The notes under the pieces are model-generated. The model worked only from the letters and a program-made list of their open reading frames with translations. It was not told where the DNA came from and searched no databases. A stretch of 64,000 nucleotides of DNA from Motacilla alba alba. Taxonomy: Eukaryota > Chordata > Aves > Passeriformes > Motacillidae. The stretch lies in assembly GCF_015832195.1 (NCBI RefSeq), contig NC_052046.1, forward strand, positions 21,134,161-21,198,160. Direction: 5' to 3'. The translations under genes and the position numbers were made by a program. Numbering within the stretch: the stretch's first letter is position 1; every line of letters starts with the position of its first letter. This document shows, piece by piece, positions 25,701 to 40,700 of the stretch.

Positions 25701-28700
25701 GTTATGAAACTCAGAGCTAAGCAAAACAAGAGTGCTGCTGGCAACTCCAGCCAATATTCTGTTCTTACCTTTTAATCACCAGAGAACAAGTGAGAGGTGC
25801 AAAAACCAGAATGAGTATCATGCTGAGACAAAGACCAATCACAAAACCTTCAAGTTCTCCTTTATCTGATGGGAAACAGAAAGCTTGAATCAGATTTATG
25901 GTGTTAAGTACAGAAAGACCTTATTAACTTCATGAGAGAAATATTTTAAACAGAAGTCAAAGCCAACTTTACACGTGTTCTGGAATTTAAGTAAAATCTA
26001 GTTAAAACTAAAGTTGGTATTCTCAGGAGAGTGTGAGCTTTCCAGGTTTGTTTTTTTTAAGATATCTAGGTATCATAGAATCACAGAATGGTTGGGATAG
26101 GAAGGGATGTCTGAAGATCATCCACTCTAATCCCCTACTAAAGGAGGTTCACCTAAAGCACGTGGAACAGGATTGCAACCAGGCAGGTTTTGAATATCTC
26201 TAGAGAAGAAGACTCCCCAGCCTCTCTGGGCAATCTGTTCCTGTACTCTATCACCCTCACAGTAAAGAAGTCCTTCATCATCTTCAAGTGTAAATTCCTG
26301 TGTTTATGCTCATTGCCTCTTGTTGTGTCATTGGGCACCACAGAAAGGAGTCTAGCCCCATTTTCCTGACATTTGCCCTTAGGGTATTTGTATACATTGA
26401 TAAGGTGCCCTCTCTGTTGCCTCTTCTCCATGGTAAAAAGGACCAGCTATCTCAGCCTTTCCTCAGTAGTAAGGTGCTCCAGTTCCCTAAAAACTTTTGC
26501 AAACCTCCCAGGACCCACTCCAGGAGCTCCATGTCTCTGTTGTCCTGAGGAGCCCAGAAATGGACACAGCACTCCAGGTGAGGCCTCACCAGGGCTGAGT
26601 AGAGGGGCAGGATCACCTTCCATGACCTGCTGGCAATGCTCTTCCTAATGCCCCTCAGAAAACCATTGGGCTTCTTGGCCACCAGGACACACTGCTGGCT
26701 CATGGACAGCTTCTTGTCTACCAGGACCCCCAGATCCTTCTCCACAGAGCTGCTCCCCAGCAGGTCAGCCCCAGCCTGTGCTGGTGCCTGGGGCTGTTCC
26801 TCCCCACGTGAAGGACCCTGCACTTGCCCTTGCTGAATTTCAGAAGGTTCTTCTTTGTCCATCTCTCACACCTGTCAAGTGTTCTTTTCCTCCCCGTGCT
26901 GTTATGTGAGCTCTAGCTTGTTTAACAGGTGAGGACCCTCATGCACATCTGACTTAATAAGAACCTATTTCACTGAAAGTGGCTTTTTATCAAATTCGTT
27001 ATTTACTAGTAGTGTTTGGAGTTTTTTTGGTTGGTTGGTTTTGGTGTTAGGTTTCTGGGGGTTTTGTTTGTTTGCTCATAGGTTTTTTATTTGGTTGGGT
27101 TTTATTTTGTTTTAGAGTTGTTTTGAGAGGTCATGCCTGGTCCTGATAGCAATAACATAGTTTGTGTATTTAGATGGTGCCCATGCTTTAACTTTTAAGA
27201 TCATTAAGACCGCTTTATCTGTAGTCAGTCATTTGTCAATCCTTGAAGCAAAGCTAGGTCCCTTATTGCCTCTTAATACTTGCTTGAGATATTTTCTGTC
27301 AAGATCCCACCTACCTAAAGAGGAGAAGGTGTTTGAGAGGTTAATGAAGGTTGATAAAATGCTCAGGCTAACACAGGAACCAAAACTGACTGTGATATTA
27401 AGAATGAGACAGTGTAGAAGTCTTTGTTATAGATTTTTGATGTCTTTTGTGCTATAGGAGACATCAAAATTTTAAAATAGTGCCTATAGAGTGTGGTCAG
27501 TTCATGATTGTGTTACTGATACTGACAAACCATATTTGCAAAAAAAAAAAAAAAAAGCCACTTGCTTTTTCTTTTCCTACCCATCCCCCAACAATAGTCT
27601 TTTTTTTGTCTTTTTTTTTTTTTTTTTTTTTACCAAACAGCTACCTAAAGTTCAAAACTAATTTGGAAAGCTGCAAATTGCTTTGTTGCTGAAATTTGTT
27701 TTTTATAGCAAAGAAACCTGAGATACTTCTAATGTATTAAATAACCTGTGAAATGTTTGGTAAGACCAAAAATAGTACATGTAATGTTTAAATTCAGCCT
27801 AACTACTTGATTTTTTAAAATGTTGTGTTAATTTCACTCTGCATTTTTGTTACTTTTCTGAAAAATTGAATACTTTCCAAATATATACTTGGTAGGATGA
27901 GTGAAATGGAGTCCTGAAGAAAATCTCCAGGGAGAGAATTTAATATTTTGTGTTGACAAGAGAAAGTTTTCAGTGGGAGGAGGAGGGGTGCAAATCCTGT
28001 TGATCTCAAGGAAGATTCTAAATGTCATTTTTGACAATTTAGTTGTATGGTTTTATACCTCCTTCACTTAACACAAAAAAGCTGCTGTGGGGAGAAACCA
28101 TTTGCATACTTCTGTTTCTGAATATCACAGGTTCCTGATACCATCTTAGCATGTTCTTTTATTTTTATATTTAAAAATCTTCATTAAGGGAAGCTGTGGT
28201 CAAACAAAAAAGTCTGTTGCAGCGTTAGTTTTAGTTTAACTGATGAGGTGTTAAAAATGTTTGAAAGACTAAGTTTAGCCAACCTTATATTATTTTAAGT
28301 TTTTTAGACTTTTTACACGCAACTGTATTGGTCTTAGCCTATCCAGGCACTTCTGAGAAAAGCAAACTTTTGCCAGTGACCTAAAGGACCTGTTACTTAG
28401 AATGTACTTAAATTATCAGAAAGCAAAATCTATTTTGGTTAGTGTTCACCCACACTAGGAACAATTGAAAGGTACTTAATATTTTATTTTTGCAGTTAAT
28501 GGCTCAGGAAGCCAACTTTACAGGACTGCACAGGATTTTGCCAAAAGCAGATGATTGAACATTACTAGTCACAGGCAGAAATTTCATCTGATGAAATCTA
28601 GAGAGTAATTGTCAATAAATAGAGATATGTGCACATAGCTAGCACAAAAAGGTCAGAAAAGGTTTCAGAGATTATGACCCCTAGCTAAGTTCCCTGTATA

Positions 28701-31700
28701 CTAGGTAATGAAATACAGGTAATATACAGGTAATGAAATACTTTGTTCTGTGACACAAAGTTTACATCTTGCAGAGGGACAATATTTTCTGTTTGCTCTC
28801 AGTAACTGAGGATTGACTAATAAACCCTGTAAGTGAACATTGAGAGGACATAAAGCAGAGATTCATGCTGGGTAATGCAGATGCATAGAGGTTCCACAGT
28901 ACCATATTTTGGAGTGCTGAAAGGTTGTGAAAGAGTCAGAGGTCCTTCTCCAGCATTAGTGAATCCTGAAATCTGCACACGATAGGTGGTCTTTTCCTTC
29001 AGTCCAGTAAGATGGTAACTTGTGATAGAAGTGTTGAGAGTAACAGCTGAAACACAAAGAGGTTTTAGGAGGAGATGATTAGATGAAATCTTATGACTGA
29101 GCATGTATCAGTGCAGCTGAATGGGCAAACGGCAAAATTTCAGTGCCCTGATTCTCATCTGGAGGAAACCAGACTGTGCAGATATTCTTTGGATGTATAC
29201 AAGATTTCCCAAAAATATTTATGTACATTTTAAATCCAGAGATTAAAAGCATGAGCTTTTAACACACCAAGGCTGTATTGGGTTTGTAAGGCCAAGTTTT
29301 GGTAGCAGGGCTGCTGCAGGTGTGGCTTCTGTGAGAAGCTGCCAGAAGGTCCCCATGTCCAACAGAGCCAATCCCAGCTGGCCCCAGGATGGATGTGCTG
29401 CTGGCCAAGGCTGAGCCAATTAGAAATGGCTCTGTGATAACAGATTTAAGGAAGGAAAAAAAGTTACTCTGAAAATGTAATTACACCCAGATAAGAGCAG
29501 AGTGGCAATAAGTGACAGGAACAGCCTGCAGACACCAAGGTTGCTGAAGGAGGGACAGGAGGTGCTCCAGGCACCAGAGCTCAGGTTCCTCTGCAGCCCG
29601 TGGTGAGACCATGGTGAGGCAGCTGTGGCCCTGCAGCCCCTGGAGGTCCCAGAGGATGCAGAGATCCACCTGCAGCCCATGGAAGAGACCCAGGCCAGAG
29701 CAGGTGGATGCCTGAGACAAGGCTGTGAACCCGTGGGAGGCCTGGGCTGGAGCAGGGTCCTGACATGGACCTCCAGACCCATGGAGAGAAGAGCCCACAG
29801 TGGAGCAGGTTTCCTGGTAGGACTTGTGACCCTGTGGGAGATCTATGCTGGAGCAGGCTTGCCTGAAGGACTTCATCCTGTAGTAAGCTGGAGCAGTTAG
29901 TGAAGAATTGTAGCACATGGGATGGACTCATGCTGGAGAAGTTCATGGGAGAACTTTCTCCCATGGGAGGCAACCCATCTCAGAGCAGGAGAAGGACTCT
30001 TCTCCCTGAGCAACGGCAGAAACAATCTGTGATGAACTGCCTGTAACTCTCTGTCTCCCTGTGCTGCTGGTGGGGAAGAGCTAGAGCCTGGGAAGGAGGG
30101 AGTGGTGGAGAAAGGTGTTTTAAAGGTTTGTTTTATTTGTCATTATCCTGCTCTGAATTTCATCAGCAATAAATTCCATTAATTTCCCCAAGTCAAGTTT
30201 GTTTTGCTGATGTGGTAATGTGTGATCTCTCCTAGTCCTTACCTTGATCTGTGAATGTTTTGCTACGTTTTCTCTCCCCTGCCCCGTTGCAGAGGGGATA
30301 GAGTGGATCTGGCATCCAGTTACTCTGGTATCCAGCCAGGGTCAAACCATCACAGGTGATGGATACAGAAGGCTGCTTATACTTCATGAGAGGAAAATGC
30401 ATGTAACATGCTGAACAGTTGTTCTTATGTCGACTGTAAGAGTTAACATTAGGACTAGCCCTTATCTTATACTTTAGTCTCACTCCAGTTGTCAGTAGTT
30501 GTTTAGCTTGATTTATGCCAGTGCGATTACTCATCATTTGGTACAGGAACAGGGCTGTGCTTCCTGCTTTACCTGCTTTCAGCTCAGCCTGTCTTTTCTG
30601 ATGGTGCAGTGACTTTTCCCTCGGCCAGAATAATGTACAAACTGCCATGTTGTAAGGATGCTCTTGGGACAGAAATTACTCCTTAAGTTTGCCACTGTGG
30701 ATTTAAAGTCTTCACAGAAGGGGATGTGATGCTGTAACCTATGGACTTCCTTCCCCCAGATTATACTTCCTGTCTGGAAAAAATGGCAATTGGGTGCCTT
30801 GTCACTGCTGTATTGACTGGTTAAGGTAGAAGAAAAAAAAACTAATTAAGTTCAGCCCTGGATGTTCCCATTCTGCCTTCTCTTGTGATTTCAGATAGGT
30901 ATTTGAAGTGGAATAGAATCTCCAGAAGACCTTTTATGGTTCTCTAAAGGCATAGGTCAACATGCATTATAGAACTCTTACCATCTCCCTTTGTCAGCTT
31001 TTACTTTATATTTGTCTTCCCTAGCATGCCTTCAACTTTATTTGAAAGCCAGTACGTACAAAGTTAATGTATTATTACTTATGGCAAAGAGATTTTCCAT
31101 TTTAGACCAGAAAGAAAATGTTTATCAAAAGAATATGAGGGTTTTTTAAAATTGAAAACTCAAGTGGTTTGAATTCACAGCTATTCATTTATTCCTAGGT
31201 TTAGAAGCTTCATAATTTGTAGTTCATTAAGGTTGGAAAAGACCTCTAAGGTTATCCAAACTTAGACATAAAAACTACCAATTTAATAAAATGTTTCCAA
31301 AATTAAATATATAATGGTGTATTTAGAAACAGGTAAGAAATACAAACTGCTAATTGAGTTGAAAAATGAAATATAGAATGTCTCACATCTTATAGAAAGT
31401 CTCAGACTCAAGCTTGGATGAGGTTCAATGAAACATAAGTCATTTGCTTACATAACATAACATTCATTTGTGACTGAAATTGTAATAGTGAAAATGTATG
31501 TCTTCCTTTAAGTGTTCCTAGAGAATTCTGCTGTAGTCTTAGAAATGTAATTTTAAGGAAACAGCAATATTTAATTTGAGAAAAAAACCTAGAAAATTCT
31601 AAGAGTTCATGGGAGCATCTAGAGCAGGAGCTGACCTTTAAAAGCAGAGCACTCAATTTGCACAGAAGTCATAAATAACTCAGTAGACTTAATGGTCTAA

Positions 31701-34700
31701 ATGAAACTTTTTTTCATGACCCTGAGCCAGTGCTTTGTTCTGTTCTGTTCTCTGTACCTGGAGACTTTTTCCTTGATGAATCTGTGTAACTGATCCTGTA
31801 TCCCTGGAGAAAGCCCAAACGGTCTTCTGCAGCTATTTCAGTCCACTTCACAAGTGCAGAATGCTTTGTGATATTCAGAATTGTCACATTAGCGGGACCA
31901 GTCCTAGGAACTTGAAAAAAACCAGATATTTGAGTTCTGCATAAATACCTGTGGAATGGACATTCAAGACTGAATCCTAGCTGTTTCCAAGGGAGTTCTT
32001 GTCAGATTCTACATCCTAAAAATGCAATGTAAAGGGTGCAAGAGAAAGGCAAAGTCCCATAGAGTAAAAACCCTCACCTTAAACAGTATCAAAGTAGGTA
32101 GAAATTGTGACTGACTCGTTATGAATATTTCACTCCAATAGCAACAGCCGTACTCATTTCAACTTGTAATACGAGACACTGTGAAATTGAGATTGGAAAA
32201 TCTGATTGAATTTGAATTTGAGCCACATGGGTCTGAGATGATCTTTCTGTTATTTTTGGTAATGTCACACATAATAAAAATATTTCTGTGGACATGTCAG
32301 TAAGGAACAGCATTCAGGTCGTTCACTGCCAGGACATGACTGCTAAGAATAAAGGCAATGCTAACTGCAGAAAGCTGTTCAGTCACATGGAAAAGAAATT
32401 TTGTGTAGTCTTTCTTTTACTGCTACAAATAGGAAACAAGAAGAAATATAGAGGGTGGAGTTACAAAAAGGGGAAGAATACCTCCTTCAATGAAGTAAAA
32501 GTGGGTTACTCCAAAAGTCTTTTCATGTCTTATGAAACTTTCACACTGACACACATCAGATGCATGTACCATTATTTTGTACAACTTATATGGCTGAAAA
32601 TTGTCTGGAAAACAAATAAAGGTGTGTCAAGGTCTACTGAGAAGTTTTAAATTACAAAGAAGAAGAGGAAAGGCAACAGCTTCATAGATTTTCTGTATGG
32701 TTCTTGCTTTCTGAGACTTATAGCATAGCATAAGAGTATAGTGCTTTCCACTGAGTACAAAATATGTACATCCTTCTTCAGTGTCTCTAGATGCTTTATG
32801 TAAACTATTTCAAAGCCAGAATTGGACAAAACATGGGTTTTCTTTTAGAAGATGACAGGTGTGTTTATAGTCTCCCTGTGGGAGGCTTTAGCTGCTGAAG
32901 GAGAAATTAGGAACTAAAATGGCTGTAGTTATCTTATTTCAGGGATAGGTATTTTCCATTCAGCTAGAATAACAAACCCAAGCAAAAAACCTAGATGTAA
33001 TGTGGCACTACAGATGTTGCAGAAGGACAAAGGTAAACAGTGCACTCTCTAGAAGACTTTGTAGAACTCTGAAGCTATAAGTTCTCTATTGTACATAAAA
33101 ACCAATGCTGAATGGCCTTTGGAAGAGTTACCTACATGATTTTAATCAAAAATTTCAGTGTCTGTTCCATATAAAAATCCCTGACTGAAGCCCATCATGT
33201 CTAACATGGTAAGCAGAATACTGGAGTTGAGAACTTGGGCTTTGGCAAGTACAGACACGTATAAAAATAGAAATTAATCTTAGGGAGTCTGTAACAGAGC
33301 AGTTTATATTGAGAGATAAGCTTACCTAGATACAAGATGAAAGGTTTTTTTAAAGCCAGTAATATATAGTAATTATATTAGTAATACAGTAATATGTAAA
33401 ACAAGATCTGCCTGCAATGTGGGCAAGGAGAGACGTACCAGTAGCTTAGCTGCATTTCTTGCCCAGCAGCATCCAGAAGAACCCTAATGAAAACTCTTGT
33501 TTTATCTGCCTTAATGTTGCTAAGCATTAACTGATATCGCAGTACTGGACAATTACTAAAGAGCTGTACTTATCTGAATGGATCTTCTGTTTGCCCCTAA
33601 AAACAGAACAAAAATCCTACTCTGCCCAACCAAAAATAACCAAGAAATGAAAGGGTGCTTCCACAGGAGGTGTGGTGGTTGCTGTTACCTAATGTGAAAT
33701 TTCCAGTAGCCGTAGTTATTATTTTCATGTGCATATTCTCTTTACTAATGCCCCAGTCAACCACAAAACATTTTGGTTTGTATTCTGGAGTCCATGTGAC
33801 AACTGCATTTGTTCCCTGCCTTTTGACACGAATTTGACCAGGCAAGTCTGTGAACAAATACACAATTAAAGGTCAATAAACAGGAAAGCAGTTTTCTCCC
33901 CTAGTGTTCTTTCTTTCTCCCTTTTGTTCTGTTTTTTAAAGATTATTCATTAAGCAAATATAGCAACATAGCAAATTACTTACTTATCATAGTAAGGTTT
34001 ACAATGGTATTTCAATAGAAGAAACTTAGCATTTACTACTTTGCAGTGGTATTTGGGAATTACAGTGTGGACTGTACAAGACTTTTCCTGAGTTCTGATT
34101 GCTTGAAATTAGGTGGCTGTTCCAAGCCTCAGGAGAAAGATGTCAGGTGCTACTAAGTAACCTCCTGTGACACACTAGCAGCTGCTACACACGGAGTAAC
34201 TCTGAGAGAGTACTTGCCTATCAAGCAGGGGTGGAGGAGGAGGGGCTAATGACAGATCATAGCTAGATCATTCCATATTTCATATAATTTGAGTTTTCTG
34301 AAAGGATCTTGAAGATTTTGACATTTTAAAAGACAGGATACCAAACTAGGAAAGACCTTCTGACTGACACTAAGGAGGGAAAAGGGCAATCTGCCATTTT
34401 GAGGTAAGAAGTGGACCTTGCGAAAGACACGTTCTCCATTTTATCTCCTGTCTGGAAATGAATACAAGAAAGGCAAATTAATTGTGAGGGAGCTGTGGTT
34501 GTGTGAGGGAGCTGGGGCTGTCTGAGACAACTGGGATTGTTTATCCTGGAGAAAAGGAGGCTCAGGGCTGAATGCTATAGCTGAATTAAAAAAAATCTTA
34601 CTTTGTAAAGAGAGGTTCTTCTTATATTGCAATAAATACACCTCAAGACTGTGACACATGAAACTAGTTTATATCATAAGGAAGACATTATACAATAGGT

Positions 34701-37700
34701 TTTATTCTTTAAATGAAAAGACTGTCTCTTTGGGCCTCAGAAAAGCTTACATCTTCACTAGAATGTGACATATACATCCTAATGTGACATGTACATCCTG
34801 TCTATTCCTTTTCCTATGTGCCAGTTAGAGTAATACTGAAATAAAGGACAGTAGCAGGTCTCTTAATAGTTATTTAGCTCAAGAACTTAGACTTGCACAT
34901 AGTTCTGTGAACAACACATGGTACTTTCTCTAGCTTGACAAAGAAAGTGCTAAAATCAATATTAAATTGCTAGTCTATTAGCTTCTACTGAATATCTTCT
35001 TAAGAAACAATTCTGACCCTAGTACGTAAAAATATTAGCTTAGTATATGTTCAACAGAATGCTTTCACCTATCCCAAAGTCCGTGAAAAAGTAACCTTAG
35101 AGACTGGTCATAAAACTTCCCCACCATGATGGTGAATAGGTGATAAGGTAAATACCTGTTACAGAAAATTCTGGGACAATGTAGATAGCTCGTGGAGATT
35201 CTCCTGCTTCATTATAGGCAGAAATATTAAGTCTATAGTATGCCATGGAGATATTAACAAGAATTTTTCTGTCTTTGAGAGAGATGTGATTTGGTGGGCG
35301 GCTGCAACTGTTGGGTATTCTTTCCACATTAACAAAATATCCAAGGACATTCTCACTTTGTGCTACCTAGTAAGAGGAAAAACATTATTATTTTATAAAT
35401 GCTGTTATGTCCCGTGCAGAAAATCAAGAGGAATTTACTTTTATAATCAAAATGTAGCCTTTAATGATGGGGATAAAATCATACTGTTTTAATTAGGTCA
35501 TTAGGAATCAATAAGGCAAAGCATTTCCTTAAAATTAAGACCATGCTTAAATTGAGAGGATTTGAGTACATGATGAAGAATTTTCCTTAATTGAGATCTT
35601 AGTTATGTGTATGCAATTAGTAATAACAGCAGTGAAGCCGCTGTAACATTCTCTACATTTCAGTGGAACATATCCCTCATTTTCAGGAACTTGAAAGTTA
35701 ATGGGAGGTGTTTAATTGAAATTTATGCCTCTGGATATCCTCATCTTCTAGGGCTTGATTAGGTATGTAGTATCTTTAAAGACAAATGTTAGCAATTATG
35801 CTACAAATTTGATATGTGTTAAATATCCATTGGTAGAAATTCCTGGTGGTGGTTCACTCATTATTTTACTGTACTAATCTTAATAAGAGATTGGAAAATG
35901 AGTGCACAGAAATGGAAATTAATGCAATATAGACAGAAACTTAATACATGAAGGCCTGTGACTACTTCAGGGATTATTTCTAAAATCAAGATTGTCTGTT
36001 ATTTCTCGCACAAAATTAATAGTGTGTAGATACCATGAAGCAGTGAGGCTGGGTTATCTTAATGAAATAATTGGATACTTTTGGAGTAACATAGACAGGA
36101 AGACATTTACTATTTTAAAAGGCAGATACACATATCTTGTGTGGAATTTCAGATGAAGCTGGAAGTGCTTAAAATAAAAACGCGTTTTGTCCATGGAAAA
36201 GAAGGGAAGTTTTAGTAATTTTTCAAGAATATAAATTGATATAATTTTTCCCTGTTAGTTTCTAGCTCCTAAATCATCAGCATACAGATGCAATGAATTC
36301 CACAGCAAGTATACAATCTCCAATGCCTTTCACCTATCAAGTGTGAACTCAATACAATGAAAAAGTCTGTTTTCCCCTGCAATGTAAGGAATAAATAGCA
36401 TATACATCACAGAAGGTGCCCAGACTCAAAGTGAACCTTACCTCCCACTTCAGAAGAACACTTCTTCTTCCTGGAGACACTTGTGTAGTTACATTATAAG
36501 ATATTCTTGGCTTGTTCACGAGTTCTGGTAAACATGGAAAAAGATGGAGACATGCACTCAAATGAATAATTCTGATGTTCATATTTTCATGAGTATCTGA
36601 AAATCCTATTCCATGCGACACAGAATTTGGAAAAGCCTTTACATTCATACTTACTACTAGTAGGATGAAACTACATTTCACTTACTGTGAGGGACCAAAA
36701 TCTCTTTGCCCCAAATGCAAACACAGTTGAGGCCATCCTTGGTTATGCATCTGAGCTGAACAATGTATGAAGAATTAGCATTTAAATTTGAAATGGTGAC
36801 ATTGAAAACATTGCTTCCTACAGGCACCTAAAAAAAAAATCATTTATGTAACAACAATAAAACATTATTTTATATTAAGTGTTTTCTCAGCCTAAGACCA
36901 GTCTTCTGACTCAGCTAAAAGTACAGGTTCCTGATCAAATTGGAATTATTGCACATTTTAGTCAAGGTATTTTCATTCTTTCAAGGCAACACCCTCCTTT
37001 TCATGAACTTGTTCTGCTCACTCAAGACAGTAAGTAACCTGGTCTAATTATTTCTTTTACAATCAATTAGACATTACATATGCTGAAAAATAAAAATTTA
37101 CTTAACTATGACCTTGCTAGCATTCTCAAGAACAAGGAGTCAAGGAAAAACTAAACATTTAAAAAAGCCCTTATTTTTAAAAGTGTCATTGTGTCTGAAT
37201 TGATCCACATGGCTGTTGTTTTAAACAGCATGACTGGAGTGGATGTGTGGCTGCCTGTATGCCTTGGCACTGCAGAAGAGATTTGCATCTGCAACAGATG
37301 ATGGCACTGGAACCCCAGTAACTTTTCAGGGAATGGAGATTTTCTTGAAACAAATACACCGCCTATGTCTAAGGAAAACCCTGAGCTGAAAAATACAGAG
37401 AAAATATGATAGGAAACTGTTGTTATCACTTAAACTCTTCCCGAAAACCCCCCAAAAACAACAAAGCCCCACTGTAGGGTGAGCAGCTCTTCTCTTTGAA
37501 TTTCTGCAGTACTTTATTTTTTAATAAGTTAACTAATTGACTTCTGTGGGAGTGTGGTTACCTCCCTCTCCTCCACTTCCCCTCCATCCTGACCTTTATT
37601 TCCTGTAATCCTGATTAAGTGATAACCACTATCAGCAGTCATATTAGACGTGTCTTGACCATCATCTGACTCAAAGTTGATTTGGGGCAGACAGATAACG

Positions 37701-40700
37701 ATATGAAAGACAAGGGCTGATTTTAACAGCTCATCCACCTACTCATAGTGCTGGTTAAGATCCAACTCAAGTCAGCTTTGGAAGAAACCAATATTTGAAG
37801 AGAGCATGCATATATGTCTTTAAGTGTCTCATCTTACCCTTTAAATAGTGGATAGCCCACAGCCCCTTGAGCTCTCTTGCACAGCAATGGGCTGTACAAG
37901 GGGATGTCTTGAGTAAGGACACTTAACTTCTGAAGATTACTCCTCAAGGATGAGAGAGTATTAATCTCATCAGATACTTGATAAGTGAATTGGAAATTAA
38001 TACACTGAACATTTTAAATCTCAGTTAAGTGATACAAAGGATAGATTGTGCACGTACAATCCTTTAGACATAAACTGTTGACCAGGTCTGGGATTAAGTC
38101 TGGATCCAGAAGCAGCTAGACTTGGAGGGGCTCTTGGAGCATTTTAGAATGCAAAGGGAGCCTTTTTTTAACTATCATGACCCAATTAAAATGTCTTCCT
38201 CGCAGTTCTGTCTGACTCTATTCTCTGTGAAATAATCAAGTGCTCTTTGCCATCTACTCCTGTTAAACCCCTGTCACATTTACTATCAAACCTTGCTAGA
38301 TTTCTGTTTTATATCAATAAACATAACTTCTTTCTTATGAGTGAAGGGTATTACTCTGTCCATGATAACTTTATGTAATTTTTTTCTTGGTCGCAAAAAA
38401 ATCCCACTACCCACAATATTACAGAAAGACTCCAAACAAGAGGGAAGTGAAATGGATTTAAAACCCAAAGTTAAATTACATTACATGTACATTTATCCTC
38501 TCTTGACAAACATTAGCTTTATACATCCTCTGTGCATGTATGGCTGTGGCATTCACATTCTCTGAAAAAATCGCTTTGCCCAAGATTTTTCTCCTGAGAA
38601 GCTGAGAAGCCTCAGAGAAAAGGAAAACAATTTTTATCTCAGTTGCTTCTCCTGGGTGGAATGTGTTTGGAGAGTGTTTACCCACAGGTGATTGTTTAAT
38701 TGGATTCTGGTGTGAGTTGTTTTGACTCTTTGGCCAATCAGGACCAAGCTGTGTCGAGACTCTGAAAAGAGTCACAAAGTTTTCATTATCTTTTTAGCAT
38801 TCAGTAAGCATCCTTTCTGAATTCTTTAGTATTGTTTAGTATAGTATTTTTTAATATAATATAGTATTATAAAGTAATAAATTAGCCTTCTGAGAACATG
38901 GAATCAGATGGATCATTCCGGCCTTAGTTGGGGCATTCCCTGTAAATACAATATATGGCCATACTCACTTACTCATCGACAAGCTTAGCCTCTGTTTATA
39001 TTATTAGGAAGATATTACAGCCTAAATTCATAGTATCAGCTGGGACCTGGGAGATCATGAATATTCATGACCTGTAGTCTTCACTCATTTGTGTCACCTA
39101 GTGTGGGTGTCTGTACTAGTCCCCCACAGTACTCATGTGGATGTTCCATCTCCCCTGTCTCAAAAACCTGCAGGGCATGCATTCATACTGGTCTTAACCT
39201 TCTGTTCTTCCACGTGCCACGTGCCATAGTCTGCATGTGCTTGTCTACCTACTGTGCTACTGGGTGGGCTATGCGTAGGTAACTGGCTGCCCAAGGATGG
39301 TCTAGGACTTGTATGCAAGTCCTAGAATGAGGGAACCTTTCCAAGACCTGAATGTTCTTCGTACTGAGATGAAACATTTCTTACATGGGTCTCTCAAAAT
39401 ACCTCTTCTGAAGTGGCTAAATAAACTAGCAGTCAGCTGCAAAAGAAGTGGGAACAGTCTTCTGAGACAAAAGGAAGAACAAGGGAGATTTTTGTAAGAT
39501 TTTTCCTTCCTTTTTTTTTAAAAAAGGAAGCAAAGAGGCTCCTGGGTGAGCAGAATTTCCCAAAAAGCAGAGACTATTGCTATTTAAACAGTTTTCTTCT
39601 TTTCCTTGATAAATGCATATTTTAAACCTGATTAACACATATAAAAATAACAGCTTGAAAAACAGACAATTTCAGGGACTTAGTGATACGTGTCATGCAT
39701 ATGTGCCTGCCTGCTGGAGAAGCCTTTGCTTGGTATGCTGGATGGGAAGGGGAAGGGTAAGCAGCCATTGCTGCTACACACAGACATTATTGACATTATG
39801 ACTCATTTTTCATCTCCTGCGTATTCCCTTTAATTTTGTTCTGCCCTGTTAGTGTGCCATATTGCATGTCCTAAAATGCAACTGGAACTGATCTTGTATC
39901 CTATAACATCCTTCTCTCCAAATTGGATAGTGATGGATTTGATGGGTAAACCGTGATGTGGATTGGGACGTGGTTGGATGGTCGCATCCAGAGGGTAGTG
40001 GACAGTGGACATCAGTGACAAGATGTGTCCATCACAGGTCCATAGGCGGTGTGACCAATGTTATTTAGTATCTTCAGTAATGACTTAGAGGGGGCAAGTG
40101 CTCTGTGAACATGCAGATGATCCCAGGCTGAGCCATGCCTGCAGGGTGAGATGCCATCCAGAGAGACCTGGACAGGTTCCAGAGGGGGACCATAGGAACC
40201 TCAAGACCAGCTGCTGCTGAACCAGGGTCAGAGTGACCCAGGGTCAGGCTGGGGGATGAACAGATCACAGCAGCCCTGTCCAGAAGGTCTTGGGGGTGCT
40301 GGCGGCTGAGAGGCTGGACATGACCCAGCCATGGGCACTCCCAGCCCAGAGAGCCACACGTGTCCTGGGCTGCATCCAGAGCAGTGTGGGAAGCAGGGCC
40401 AGGGAGGGGATTCTGCCTCTCTGCTCTGCTCTGCTGAGACCCCACCTGCAGTGCTGCATCAGCTCTGGGGTTGTTACTGAACAGTCCCGTAACTAGACAT
40501 CTATGCAGCAGTGGAGGAAGGTGCTGGAAATTCTTTTAAATTTAGCACAATAGAGCATGACCCCTACATTCATTGTTAGTATTTAATTTTGTACATACAG
40601 TGCTTAGTACAAATACCAGAGATTAATGTGGCCTTGTGCTAACTCCCTACATCTGTGACTAATAAACTTGTTCCAGTTAATGCTTTCTTGTTTACTTCTA

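Noticed and set aside
29420..29973. several overlapping 90-145 codon frames
   Set aside because: They are frames through the GC-richer repeat units of an ERVL-type LTR.
32119..32313. minus-strand frame considered for FN3 domain 2, second half
   Set aside because: Phase required by the previous exon runs into a stop; the exon at 32482-32604 fits on both sides.
32288..32650. 120-codon plus-strand frame
   Set aside because: It is the antisense shadow of receptor exon 9, whose minus-strand splice sites and FN3 pattern are convincing.
37151..37738. two minus-strand frames considered as the missing receptor D2 exon
   Set aside because: Neither shows the LxW...YxxRYR pattern; the true D2 exon was found at 42028-42167 and joins in phase.
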